Source: Mycolicibacterium vinylchloridicum (GTDB taxonomy: Bacteria; Actinomycetota; Actinomycetes; Mycobacteriales; Mycobacteriaceae). From it: 41,050 nt of DNA. Made by a program: the position numbers and the translations under genes. The notes under the pieces were generated by a model. That model was not told where the DNA came from and searched no databases. It saw only the letters and a list, made by a program, of their open reading frames with translations. The stretch lies in contig NZ_JACBJQ010000046.1 in the NCBI RefSeq assembly GCF_013404075.1, positions 1 through 41,050 of the forward strand. The letters run 5' to 3'. Of this stretch, positions 16,918-25,671 are shown piece by piece (within the stretch, counting starts at the first letter, position 1; each line of letters begins with the position of its first letter).

Positions 16918-17493
16918 ATGTCACCACTTATCGTTGGAATCGGCGGGACGCTGCGAGAGAACTCGAGCTCGCAGGCAGCGCTGGATGTCGCGCTGGCAGC
17001 AGCGCGGGCCAACGGAGCCAGAACGGCCCGCTTCGTCGGCAGAGATCTGGACATACCGCACTACGAGCCGGGTTCAGAGGGGTCGCGGAGCGAGAAGCAG
17101 GCCGCCCTGATCTCCGCGTTCCGCGCGGCCGACGGGTTCATCATCTCCAGTCCCGGCTACCATGGCACGCTCTCGGGCCTGGTGAAGAACGCGCTCGACT
17201 ACGTAGAAGATCTGGTCAACGACGAACGCGCCTATTTCGCCGGACTACCGGTTGGGTGCATCGGCGTCGCCTACGGCAATCAGGCAGCGGTGGCGGTCGT
17301 CACCGGTTTGCGGTCCATCACCCACGCGCTACGCGGATTCCCCACGCCGTACGGGGCAACGGTGGTGGTCAAGCCGGAGATCTACCAACACGGCGTGTAC
17401 GTCGATCGCGATGTCATTTCCTGCCTGGAGCTGGTGGGGACCGAAGTCGCGGCGTACGCAGGAAAACTCAGCCCCGCTGCCGCGCGGGTCTAG
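16918..17493 (+). CDS. NAD(P)H-dependent FMN reductase
   Basis: A 191-residue flavodoxin-fold reductase. The FMN-phosphate loop GGTLRENSSSQAAL is at the N terminus, and the SPGYHGTLSGLVKNALDYVE segment is typical of the family (compare SSPEYHGSISG in relatives). It could supply reduced FMN to the luciferase-like enzyme at 10032 or reduce a quinone-like intermediate. The ATG at 16918 is used. The longer frame from 16885 lacks support and overlaps the preceding stop. It precedes the acyl-CoA synthetase by 13 bases. Confidence 0.88.
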   Translation: MSPLIVGIGGTLRENSSSQAALDVALAAARANGARTARFVGRDLDIPHYEPGSEGSRSEKQAALISAFRAADGFIISSPGYHGTLSGLVKNALDYVEDLVNDERAYFAGLPVGCIGVAYGNQAAVAVVTGLRSITHALRGFPTPYGATVVVKPEIYQHGVYVDRDVISCLELVGTEVAAYAGKLSPAAARV

Positions 17494-17506
17494 GGAGTAG
17501 GACGCA

Positions 17507-18994
17507 ATGGGTATCGATCTGGTTCTGGAAATGGCGACGTCAGCGTTTCCGGATCGGCTTGCAGTGGGACGGCGAGGCGAGGGGCTCACGTACGAGGCGC
17601 TCGATCGTCTAGCCGACTGCGGCGCCGCTCTGCTGACAAACGCGAACGGGAGTCACCTCGTGTTCGTTGGTGTAAACGGGACGGCACTACCGGCGCTCAC
17701 ATTCGCCGCGGCGAGGGCTGGAATTCCATTCGTACCAATGAATTACCGCCTGGCGCAGCATCAATTGGTTGATCTGATCGGTCAGCTCGACGACCCGGTG
17801 GTGGTGGCGGACACGGACTATCTCGCCAGCGTCGCAGGAGCAGCGCGGGTGAACTGGTCGACAGACCAGTTCCTCGAGGCGGCAGGGGGCCACGAGCCAC
17901 TGCCGCGCGCTGCGGTGCCCGATGACGCCACGGCCATCGTTCTGTTCACTTCGGGAACCACCTCGGCGCCGAAAGGGGTGGTGCTGCGCCATCATCACCT
18001 GTTGTCGTATGTCATGCAGACCGTGGACTTCGGCGCAGCCACCGAGGACCAGGCGGCGCTGGTGAGCACACCCCCATACCACATCGCCGGTATAGGAGCT
18101 GTGCTTTCGAATGTCTACTCAGGTCGACGTATGGTGCACCTGCCCAACTTCACACCCTCTGGCTGGCTGGACTTGGTTCGGATCGAGGGCGTGACGTCGG
18201 CAATGCTGGTGCCGACGATGCTGGCCCGGGTGGTCGAGCATCTCGACGGAGCACCCGCAGAGACACCCACCCTGGAATCGCTAGCCTATGGTGGCGCCCG
18301 GATGCCGCAGCCCGTTCTTGAAGCGGCTCTGGCTGCTTTCGCCGACACCGGCTTCGTCAATGCCTATGGGCTGACCGAGACGAGTTCGACGGTGGCGGTA
18401 CTGGGGCCCGAGGATCACAGGGACGCGTGGCGGAATGACGAACTGCGGAGCCGGCTGGGATCCGTCGGCCGGATAGTGCCGGGCATCGAAGCCGAAATCC
18501 GCGACGAGAGCGGCGCGGTGCTCGGTGACGGCGAGACAGGTCTGCTGTGGGTTCGCGGTGGGCAGGTCTCGGGGGACTACATGGGACAGGCGTCCGTCCT
18601 CGACGAGAATGGTTGGTTCCCGACCCGGGATCGCGCGCGCATCGAGGAAGGGTTCCTGTACATCGGCGGCCGCGCAGACGACACGATCATCCGCGGCGGC
18701 GAGAACATCGCGCCCGCTGAGATCGAAGACGTTCTGGTACGCCATCCCGGTGTCAAGGAGATCGCCGTCATTGGCGTACCCGACGATCACTGGGGTGAGA
18801 GCATCTGTGCAGCAATAGTTCCTGCTGGCCAGACTGAGCCAGACCCGGATGACATCCGGGAATTCTGTCGGGCCAGGTTGCGCGGATCTCGAACGCCGGA
18901 CTCCGTCGTGTTCGTCGCGGAACTACCCAAGAACTCCACCGGCAAGTTGGTCCGTCGTGACCTACTTCCGCTGGTGATCGCGGCGGCACCGTGA
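17507..18994 (+). CDS. Acyl-CoA synthetase (AMP-binding, FadD type)
   Basis: A 495-residue ANL-superfamily ligase that activates a carboxylic acid as acyl-AMP and then acyl-CoA. It shows the P-loop-like LFTSGTTSAPKGVVLRH, AYGLTETSST, the hinge region with RADDTIIRGGENIAPAEIED, and the C-terminal catalytic lysine in PKNSTGKLVRRDL. It starts behind a GGGAGTAGGA ribosome binding site and overlaps the next gene by 4 bases. It probably provides the CoA ester that the dehydrogenases in the region consume. Confidence 0.93.
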   Translation: MGIDLVLEMATSAFPDRLAVGRRGEGLTYEALDRLADCGAALLTNANGSHLVFVGVNGTALPALTFAAARAGIPFVPMNYRLAQHQLVDLIGQLDDPVVVADTDYLASVAGAARVNWSTDQFLEAAGGHEPLPRAAVPDDATAIVLFTSGTTSAPKGVVLRHHHLLSYVMQTVDFGAATEDQAALVSTPPYHIAGIGAVLSNVYSGRRMVHLPNFTPSGWLDLVRIEGVTSAMLVPTMLARVVEHLDGAPAETPTLESLAYGGARMPQPVLEAALAAFADTGFVNAYGLTETSSTVAVLGPEDHRDAWRNDELRSRLGSVGRIVPGIEAEIRDESGAVLGDGETGLLWVRGGQVSGDYMGQASVLDENGWFPTRDRARIEEGFLYIGGRADDTIIRGGENIAPAEIEDVLVRHPGVKEIAVIGVPDDHWGESICAAIVPAGQTEPDPDDIREFCRARLRGSRTPDSVVFVAELPKNSTGKLVRRDLLPLVIAAAP

Positions 18995-20124
18995 CGGCCG
19001 AGCAGGGGCCACTGGCCGGATTGCGGGTGATCGAACTCGCGGGCATGGGGCCGGCACCGTTCGCCGCAATGATGTTGGCCGACCTGGGTGCGGAGGTGGT
19101 TCGGATCGACCGTCCCGGTGCGGTTCTCGGTCCGGATCTGATTCTGAACCGGAACCGGCGTTCGGTCGTGCTGGATCTCAAGGATCCGCGGGGCGCACAG
19201 GCGGTGTTGACGATGATCGAGGGCGCCGACGTTCTCCTGGAGGGTTTCCGCCCAGGAGTCGCGGAGCGACTCGGTCTCGGGCCGGAGCACTGCCTGCAGC
19301 GCAACCCGGCCCTGGTCTACGGTCGGATGACCGGGTGGGGACAGGACGGGCCACTGGCTGCGACGGCGGGCCACGACATCGACTACATAGCCAGGACAGG
19401 ACTGCTTCACGCCATCGGCAGCGTAGGTGGTCCACCACAGGTGCCGTTGAACGTGGTTGGTGACTTCGGCGGTGGCGGAATGCTTCTGGCCTTCGGGGTC
19501 ATGGCCGCGCTGTGGGAGCGATATCGGTCTGGACAGGGACAGGTCGTGGATGCGGCCATCGTCGACGGTGTCGCTTCGCTACTGGCAATGCAGTACGGAT
19601 TCCTGGCCCATGGACGTTGGAACGACGAGCGGGGAACCAACCTGTTGGATTCCGGTGCGCCGCAATACACAGTCTACGAGACGTCGGACGGGCGGTGGAT
19701 GGCCGTCGGCGCCGTGGAACCGCAATTCTATGCCCAACTCGTGGACAAACTCAGGCTGACCGGCCTACCCGATCGGGCGGACAGCGCCAACTGGCCCGAG
19801 ATTCGCCGGGCCATCGCGCAGCGCTTCCTGGAGCGCACCGCATCGGAGTGGGAGTCGATCTTCGATGGCGCCGACGCATGCGTGGCTCCGGTGCGCTCAC
19901 TGAGTGAGGCGCCGACGGATCCTCATCTAGCCGCGCGCGGCACCTACGTCGAAGCCAACGGGGTGATTCAGCCGGGTGTCTCACCCAGATTCTCCAGAAC
20001 GTCTTCGTCGCAGCCACTTCCAGCACCGCAACCAGGCTCGCACACGCGAAGCACGCTGGTCGATTGGGGTGTGGGGGACGTCGAGGATCTCATTTCGGCC
20101 GGCGTGGCCAGACAGCTCGACTGA
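18991..20124 (+). CDS. Alpha-methylacyl-CoA racemase-like (AMACR) family III protein
   Basis: A 377-residue CaiB/BaiF-fold protein closer to AMACR/Mcr racemases than to transferases. It has LAGLRVIELAGMGPAPFAAM, YGRMTGWGQDGPLAATAGHD, and the GHDIDYIARTGLLHAIG motif with the catalytic H-D pair. AMACR interconverts 2R- and 2S-methylacyl-CoA so that beta-oxidation can proceed. Its presence suggests a 2-methyl-branched substrate, as in steroid or isoprenoid side chains. The GTG start overlaps the preceding ligase stop. The C-terminal part is rich in proline and glutamine. Confidence 0.9.
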   Translation: MTAEQGPLAGLRVIELAGMGPAPFAAMMLADLGAEVVRIDRPGAVLGPDLILNRNRRSVVLDLKDPRGAQAVLTMIEGADVLLEGFRPGVAERLGLGPEHCLQRNPALVYGRMTGWGQDGPLAATAGHDIDYIARTGLLHAIGSVGGPPQVPLNVVGDFGGGGMLLAFGVMAALWERYRSGQGQVVDAAIVDGVASLLAMQYGFLAHGRWNDERGTNLLDSGAPQYTVYETSDGRWMAVGAVEPQFYAQLVDKLRLTGLPDRADSANWPEIRRAIAQRFLERTASEWESIFDGADACVAPVRSLSEAPTDPHLAARGTYVEANGVIQPGVSPRFSRTSSSQPLPAPQPGSHTRSTLVDWGVGDVEDLISAGVARQLD

Positions 20125-20164
20125 CTCGATCACAGCACACACTTTTCACACCATCAGGAGTTCA

Positions 20165-20926
20165 ATGAATATCGCGGGGAAGTCGGTTCTGGTCACAGGT
20201 GGCGCTTCGGGGCTCGGACGAGCCACTGCGCAGGTGCTGCTGGGACGGGGAGCGCACGTGATCTTGCTCGACCTGCCGCAGTCCAACGGCACCGCCGTGG
20301 CTGCGGAGTTGGGGGACCGAGCGGAATTCGTAGCCGCTGACGTGACCGACGAGCAGGGGGTCTCGGCGGCACTCGATGCCGCAGGACGTCGGGCGGAATT
20401 GCGCGCTGTGGTGCATTGTGCCGGGACTGGCAAGTCGCGCAGGGTAATCGGGCGTCAAGGTGTCTATCCGCTGGACGAGTTCGCCCGCATCGTCACCATC
20501 AATCTGATCGGCACGTTCAATGTCGTCCGGCTCGCCGCCGAGCGCATGTCGCGCTATGAACTCGATGGTGAGGATCGCGGCGTGGTCGTCACCACCGCGT
20601 CGGTAGCAGCATTCGAGGGCCAGGTCGGGCAGGCTGCCTACGCAGCCTCCAAGGCGGGGGTGTCGGGTATGACGCTTCCGCTGGCGCGCGATCTGGCCAG
20701 GCTCGGTGTGCGGGTGGTGTCCATCGCGCCCGGACTGTTCGACACCCCAATTCTCGGGGGCCTCAACGATGAGGCCAAATCATCTCTGGCCAAACAGATT
20801 CCGCATCCGAGTCGGCTGGGCGAGCCTGCGGAGTTCGGTGCACTTGCCGCCCACATCATCGAGAACGGGATGCTGAACGGCGAAGTGATCCGTCTCGACG
20901 GAGCCATCCGGATGGCTCCACGCTAG
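20165..20926 (+). CDS. SDR, 3-hydroxyacyl-CoA dehydrogenase type 2-like
   Basis: A 253-residue SDR resembling HSD10-type 3-hydroxyacyl-CoA dehydrogenases. It has TGGASGLGRATAQ, the acidic NAD-selecting residue in VILLDLPQ, VVHCAGTGKSRR, the TTASVAAFEGQVGQ serine region and AYAASKAGVSGMTLPLARDL. The start at 20165 has CAGGAG upstream. The frame extends to 19976 only through the preceding gene. It is the last plus-strand gene before the ESX locus and stops just 19 bases from the convergent end of eccA, with no visible terminator between them. Confidence 0.9.
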   Translation: MNIAGKSVLVTGGASGLGRATAQVLLGRGAHVILLDLPQSNGTAVAAELGDRAEFVAADVTDEQGVSAALDAAGRRAELRAVVHCAGTGKSRRVIGRQGVYPLDEFARIVTINLIGTFNVVRLAAERMSRYELDGEDRGVVVTTASVAAFEGQVGQAAYAASKAGVSGMTLPLARDLARLGVRVVSIAPGLFDTPILGGLNDEAKSSLAKQIPHPSRLGEPAEFGALAAHIIENGMLNGEVIRLDGAIRMAPR

Positions 20927-20945
20927 TCGGATCGGCCGCCGCGAT

Positions 20946-22787
20946 TCAAGCGTCCAAGTCCGACTGCTGTTCTGCCACTGCGGCATTGAGGCCCTCGGCG
21001 AGGTCCTCGCGGGTGAGCGCAGTGAATCTCTGAATCTGTACGTCGGTGAAATCGACTTCGTCGGCGGCGAGCAACGCATCGAGGTCAGCGTCGTCGAGGC
21101 GGGCGCTGCGGTGGTCTCGAGCCCGCTCCACGACGTTGCGGACAAAGCCGGCGTTTCCGAGGACATCGATCGTGCGAATGTGGTCGCCGTCGTGGGAGAT
21201 AGTCTCCTGGTTGTAGAATTTGGTGAAGGTTGGCTTGAGTACCGTCAGCGCGCCGTCGGCGATCGCGTCGCGTCCCTCGCCTGCCATCAGTTGGGTGAGG
21301 GCGATCAACTCGTCCGGGGTATAGCTGAAGAACTCGATAACGGTCGAGAACCGGCGCCGTAGGCCGGGATTGACAGCCAGCATCTGATCCATCGCCCGTG
21401 CATAACCCGCGCCGAAGACGATGAGTTCGTCACGGTGATTCTCCATGTACACCAACAGCGTGTTGATGATGGCGTTGCCGTAGGCGTCGCCTTGTGAGTA
21501 GCCCCGTTCGTGCAGAGTGTGCATCTCGTCGATGAACACGGCACCGCCGATTGCCTCATCGAGCACTTCCTCGGTGTTCTTCTCCGAGTCGGCCATGTAA
21601 CGGCCTACCAGCTTGGCCCGACTCGTCTCCACCACATAGGGCTTCCGCAGTACCTCGAGTCCGCACAGTTGCTTGGTGAATGCACGCGCCACCGAAGTCT
21701 TTCCCGTGCCGGGAGGACCCACGAGCAGGGTGTGACGAGAAGTCGCCGGTACGGGAAGACCCATTTTGGCGCGCGCTCGGTTGACCTTCGTCGTCGACTT
21801 GATCAGCTGTAGTTCGCGTTTGGCACGTTCCATCCCGAACATGGCGTGCAGTTCGGCGTCCCCTTCGATGAGATACTGCTTGGCCTTCTGAGCGTGCTCG
21901 GCGGCCTCCTTCTCGGCTCGGGTGGGAGAACTGGCGGGATCCCAGGGGTCGGTCCTCGCCGCGATCGTCTGAGGGTCGCTGAGAATCAGTCGCAGGTCGG
22001 GTTGATCGAGCGCGGCACGGGCTGCGGTGAAAGACGAATCGCGCGAATACACCCGCCGCAGGATCTCGGTGGACTCGCCGTCGCGGGCCAGATGCCGCAG
22101 GCACATGGCTTGGCAGTACAGTGCAAGATTCGTCGCGGCCGGGATCAGGTCCAGCTCGGCGACTTCTTGTGCTTGGCGGCAGGCCTCCTCGAATACACCC
22201 AGCGATGCCAGCGCCTGCGTGACCATCGCTCCTGCCGCTGCCTTCACCTCTGGATATCGCCATTGCGTGGTCGCGGGGAACAACGTGATGACGCCCGGCC
22301 ATCGACCGGTACGAAAGTGCAGAAGAGCGCGGACGTAGTTAACCACTTCTTGATCGTAGAATCGTTCCGGCACAATGGAATTAAGCAGATCATTGGCTTG
22401 AGCGAACTGACCGTCGGAGATCAGGGCCGTGGCATAGACGGCTGCCAGGGTCTCGGTACTGGTGATTGCCAACCGCAGAAACATGCCGTCTGAGACCTCA
22501 GGAAGGAACTGTCGCTCGTCGATTCCGAGGCGTCGAGTCTCCCAGCCGAACGAATGCGACGACGACCAGGCTTGAGCCAAGGTGTCGAGGCTGGCGTCCC
22601 CTGCCAGCACGCGAGCCAGCCAGCCGTCGCACATGCTGGGATCGATCGCGGTAGCCGTCGAGAACATTTGCAGCGCCACTTCGCGATTGTGTGACGGCTG
22701 CATGCCGTCCACGGAGATGCCGGAGGCCAGCAGACCGGCCACCATTGCTTTACGCGCGTTCAGGATATCGGCACGCGAGGTCGTCAT
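20946..22787 (-). CDS. eccA: ESX secretion AAA+ ATPase EccA (ESX-5 type)
   Basis: A 613-residue cytosolic ATPase. The first approximately 280 residues form a TPR-like helical domain. The C-terminal AAA+ domain has Walker A GPPGTGKTS (357-365), Walker B AVFIDE (416-421) and an arginine-rich sensor region NPGLRRRFSTVIEF. EccA is thought to dissociate EspG from PE-PPE substrates before secretion. Length and sequence fit EccA5, and the position after eccE matches the end of the ESX-5 operon. The start overlaps the eccE stop by 4 bases, so the two are translationally coupled. Confidence 0.95.
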   Translation of the reverse strand: MTTSRADILNARKAMVAGLLASGISVDGMQPSHNREVALQMFSTATAIDPSMCDGWLARVLAGDASLDTLAQAWSSSHSFGWETRRLGIDERQFLPEVSDGMFLRLAITSTETLAAVYATALISDGQFAQANDLLNSIVPERFYDQEVVNYVRALLHFRTGRWPGVITLFPATTQWRYPEVKAAAGAMVTQALASLGVFEEACRQAQEVAELDLIPAATNLALYCQAMCLRHLARDGESTEILRRVYSRDSSFTAARAALDQPDLRLILSDPQTIAARTDPWDPASSPTRAEKEAAEHAQKAKQYLIEGDAELHAMFGMERAKRELQLIKSTTKVNRARAKMGLPVPATSRHTLLVGPPGTGKTSVARAFTKQLCGLEVLRKPYVVETSRAKLVGRYMADSEKNTEEVLDEAIGGAVFIDEMHTLHERGYSQGDAYGNAIINTLLVYMENHRDELIVFGAGYARAMDQMLAVNPGLRRRFSTVIEFFSYTPDELIALTQLMAGEGRDAIADGALTVLKPTFTKFYNQETISHDGDHIRTIDVLGNAGFVRNVVERARDHRSARLDDADLDALLAADEVDFTDVQIQRFTALTREDLAEGLNAAVAEQQSDLDA

Positions 22788-23884
22788 CGGCCCGCGCCTT
22801 CTGGATCGAAGGAACGCCGACTCGAAGGCATCAACGGCAACAAGAGTTCTTCATCAGCAGCCAAGGGGCGGCGCGCAATGTCGAGTGACAGTTTCACGGG
22901 AACGGGAAGGGTTGCCTTCAGGGCAGCCAGCTGCTGTCCGTACGCCCGATTCAACCCGGCGGGCTTGTTGTCCGAGTCCGCGGCGCGGTGCTTTCGAACG
23001 AGTGCTGAGACCACAACAGTCTGTCCCGCAGCGGGTTCCAGCCGAATGACGGTGACTGTCGGCGCGGTGGCGTTGCTCAGCAGCGCATCAAAGGTGGCGT
23101 AGTGGATGTCGTGGGGAGATATCCACCAGCTCGACGCACTATCCACCTCCTCGTCTGCCGTGCGGCGCTTCAGCGTGCCGCACCGATGCTGAATTTCGTT
23201 TGGGTTCCACTCGATCAGCAAGTCCCGCTCGACCTCCGAAATCTCGTCGATCGTCAACGGAAGGACCGTGCAGTGTCGGCTCGTCATCAGATCCGAAAGT
23301 CGTTCGGTAACTGCCGAACACAACGATGCAACGCAGTCCCGCGCCGCGATGGCGCCGAAGTTCATCGATTGGTTCATCCGTACGATCAGCCAGGTGCGCG
23401 GCGGCGAGCCGTCCTGCCGGCCGCGGGTGACCGTCACGATGTCGGCACTGGACAGCCGCACGTCGAACTGGAATAGGCTCGACGCGACTGCCCCAATGGA
23501 CAGCGTTTCCCTCTCGGCAGAGGCGTTGACGGCTGCAACCGACAACAACTGGTCGCGGTGTGCACGGACTCCGACTCCGTTGCGTCCGAACCGCCGATGG
23601 TGATCGACGGCGGCGAACTGGTGCGCGTCGATCGCTTCGACGCGCGCGAACCTGCCGAACAACCACGTGGAGAGCAATGCCGACAATATCTTTCGTCGCA
23701 CCGTGACAGTGCCGAGAATTGCGATGATGACGGCCAGGGTAACGACTGACCACCAGATCCTGGTGTCGGCAGGCGGACCGACCGGCCATCTACTGGCTGC
23801 GACCAGTAGGGCAACGTTGATCGCGAGCACCGGGGTGACTGTGGACCACGAGAGGTCGATACCGATCGCGCGTTGCGACTTCAT
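22784..23884 (-). CDS. eccE: ESX membrane component EccE
   Basis: A 366-residue protein starting MKSQRAIGIDLSW with two N-terminal membrane helices (about 15-35, VTPVLAINVALLVAAS, and about 40-60, WWSVVTLAVIIAILGTVTV), then a cytosolic or peripheral domain. EccE sits at the edge of the EccB-C-D-E membrane complex. The start at 23884 is chosen because its ATG overlaps the mycP stop (ATGA). The frame also opens upstream to 23977, but inside mycP. It is somewhat shorter than EccE5 of M. tuberculosis (about 406 residues as I recall). The C terminus ends in an arginine/serine tail. Confidence 0.9.
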   Translation of the reverse strand: MKSQRAIGIDLSWSTVTPVLAINVALLVAASRWPVGPPADTRIWWSVVTLAVIIAILGTVTVRRKILSALLSTWLFGRFARVEAIDAHQFAAVDHHRRFGRNGVGVRAHRDQLLSVAAVNASAERETLSIGAVASSLFQFDVRLSSADIVTVTRGRQDGSPPRTWLIVRMNQSMNFGAIAARDCVASLCSAVTERLSDLMTSRHCTVLPLTIDEISEVERDLLIEWNPNEIQHRCGTLKRRTADEEVDSASSWWISPHDIHYATFDALLSNATAPTVTVIRLEPAAGQTVVVSALVRKHRAADSDNKPAGLNRAYGQQLAALKATLPVPVKLSLDIARRPLAADEELLLPLMPSSRRSFDPEGAGR

Positions 23885-25671
23885 CTCTGCTCCGATCCAC
23901 GTCGAGTCAACTTGAGCACCCCCGACGTCGCGCTGGCCCCCAATACAAGCAGGACGAGCGCGCCAGAGGCCACCCATATCGGTGTGGCGTCCGGCTTAGG
24001 AGGTATGGCCGGCACCGGCAGCGGCGCCGACATCTGCTGCGGCGGCTCCCGGCGTTCGTCGGGGACATCCCAGGTGAGGGCTGCCACCGGATCGACGATG
24101 CCGTGCCCGACCTCGTTGTCCACACCGCGCGCGGGTGCTCGCGCGGTCTGGACGAGGCGATTACGAACCTGCATCGCCGACAGCTGTGGATACCTTGCCC
24201 GGACGAGGGCGGCCACACCACTGACGAGTGCCGCCGCAAAGCCGGGCCCAGTCGGAACGAGCGTCGTGTTGTCCGGTCCGGCTACGGCATTAATCAGTCC
24301 GTCATCGCGTGGCGACAGCGATACAAGATCGGTGGCAGGTGCGGCAAGGGACACCCAAGGTCCGGACACGCTGGACTTGTCCAGAAACGTACCGTCCGAA
24401 TCGACAGCGCCGACGGTGAGTACGTATTCGTCGAACCACGATGGCGTGGCTACCGTGGTGACCGAGTTCCATCCGCGGGGATCATCGGCGCGTGCGGGCC
24501 CTGGTGGTGGGTTCTGCTTGCAGTCGTGGTCGCCGACATCGCCGGCTGAGGCTACGACCAGGACATTGCGGTCGACGGTCACATACCGAAGGGCGGCGCC
24601 GAGCTCGACTTGTTCGCTGACGTTGCGGGCGTCCAAACACGCGACCTTGGACAGATTGATCACTTGGGCGCCCATATCCGCTGCGTAGACCACCGCGCGC
24701 GCTATGGTGCGGATCAAGCTGGCGGTCTGCCGTGTCTGAGGGTCCATCCCGTCGCCGTACGGGTCTTTTGTGGCGAACATCTGGCTCGAGACGCGGATCG
24801 AGATGATTTCGGCGTCCGGTGCGACACCCGTGAATCCGTCGGTCTCGGGTGGACTCATCGGAGGCGCGCTGGGGGCAGGTGCGTTCTGGAGGGGGTGGAC
24901 ACCGTGGAAGAGCGCTCTCGAAGTGACCGTGGTGGTGCCGGATGCCGTCGAGAGAGAGGCCGGCGCGATCTCGGGACTCGGCGTCGGGATCAAAGGCGGT
25001 GCAGGGGCATCAATCCCGGGAGCGAAGCCAGGCGCCAGCGGTGGTCCATCCGCCGGCGTAGGTGGTGGTGGAGGCTGCGGTGCTGGTACCTCCACCGTCA
25101 CGGTTTGTGGTGGCGGTGGAGGGGGTGCGGGCGGTGGCGCCTCGGTCGTCGGTACCGACGGGGGACGGCGGGTTTCCTGTGGCTCGAGTCCGAAGCTGCC
25201 GTCAGCAGGTGCAGCACCGATCAAAGAGGCAACGATCGTGCCGTGGGCATCGCAATCCGAAAGCCCATCCCCACCGTCCATCACGTAGTCGCCACCGCCG
25301 ACGAGATGAGGGAGTCTGGGGTGCGGAGTGACACCGGTGTCTATCACAGCCACCCGTACACCGGCGCCGCGGCCGAATTTCCACGCTTCGGGAAGTGACA
25401 GCATGTCCAAGAACTTCGGCCTGATCCGAAAGTCGGTGCCGGGCAGAACCGCAACGTCCGAACAGTATGAAGCCTGGCGCATCGGCTGCTCAGGGCTTGG
25501 CGTGCTGCTCGGTGGTGGCGCCGCGGGTCCGATGAAGGGTCGCTCGACACCTACTGCGAGCGGTGCCGTAGCCAGTGCCGCCGGCACAACCGATGTCACA
25601 GCCAAGGCGGTTGCGAGGAGGCGGCGGGCCACCGGTGCGGGGTTACCGGTAGCGGATTGCTTCGTAGACAT
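23881..25671 (-). CDS. mycP: Mycosin MycP, subtilisin-like, apparently lacking the catalytic serine
   Basis: A 596-residue ESX-5-type mycosin. A signal peptide (RRLLATALAVTSVVPAALA) leads into a subtilisin domain with Asp111 (VAVIDTGV) and His143 (DCDAHGTIVAS). A long proline-rich insertion spans roughly residues 160-260, as in MycP5. The C-terminal membrane helix is PIWVASGALVLLVLGASA. At the catalytic serine position (family motif GTS[FY]AA, here residues 475-480) the sequence reads GPGFAA, so the serine is replaced by Gly477 (codon 24241-24243). The frame is open and the surrounding VSGVAALVRARYP is conserved. The protein overlaps the eccD end by 29 bases. GTG at 25632 is an alternative start. 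Published work says mycosins also stabilise the membrane complex independently of proteolysis, which this protein might still do. Confidence 0.93.
   Translation of the reverse strand: MSTKQSATGNPAPVARRLLATALAVTSVVPAALATAPLAVGVERPFIGPAAPPPSSTPSPEQPMRQASYCSDVAVLPGTDFRIRPKFLDMLSLPEAWKFGRGAGVRVAVIDTGVTPHPRLPHLVGGGDYVMDGGDGLSDCDAHGTIVASLIGAAPADGSFGLEPQETRRPPSVPTTEAPPPAPPPPPPQTVTVEVPAPQPPPPPTPADGPPLAPGFAPGIDAPAPPLIPTPSPEIAPASLSTASGTTTVTSRALFHGVHPLQNAPAPSAPPMSPPETDGFTGVAPDAEIISIRVSSQMFATKDPYGDGMDPQTRQTASLIRTIARAVVYAADMGAQVINLSKVACLDARNVSEQVELGAALRYVTVDRNVLVVASAGDVGDHDCKQNPPPGPARADDPRGWNSVTTVATPSWFDEYVLTVGAVDSDGTFLDKSSVSGPWVSLAAPATDLVSLSPRDDGLINAVAGPDNTTLVPTGPGFAAALVSGVAALVRARYPQLSAMQVRNRLVQTARAPARGVDNEVGHGIVDPVAALTWDVPDERREPPQQMSAPLPVPAIPPKPDATPIWVASGALVLLVLGASATSGVLKLTRRGSEQR

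Noticed and set aside
24610..25398. Plus-strand frame rich in Arg and Trp
   Set aside because: It is antisense to the proline-rich insertion of mycP, with no family resemblance.
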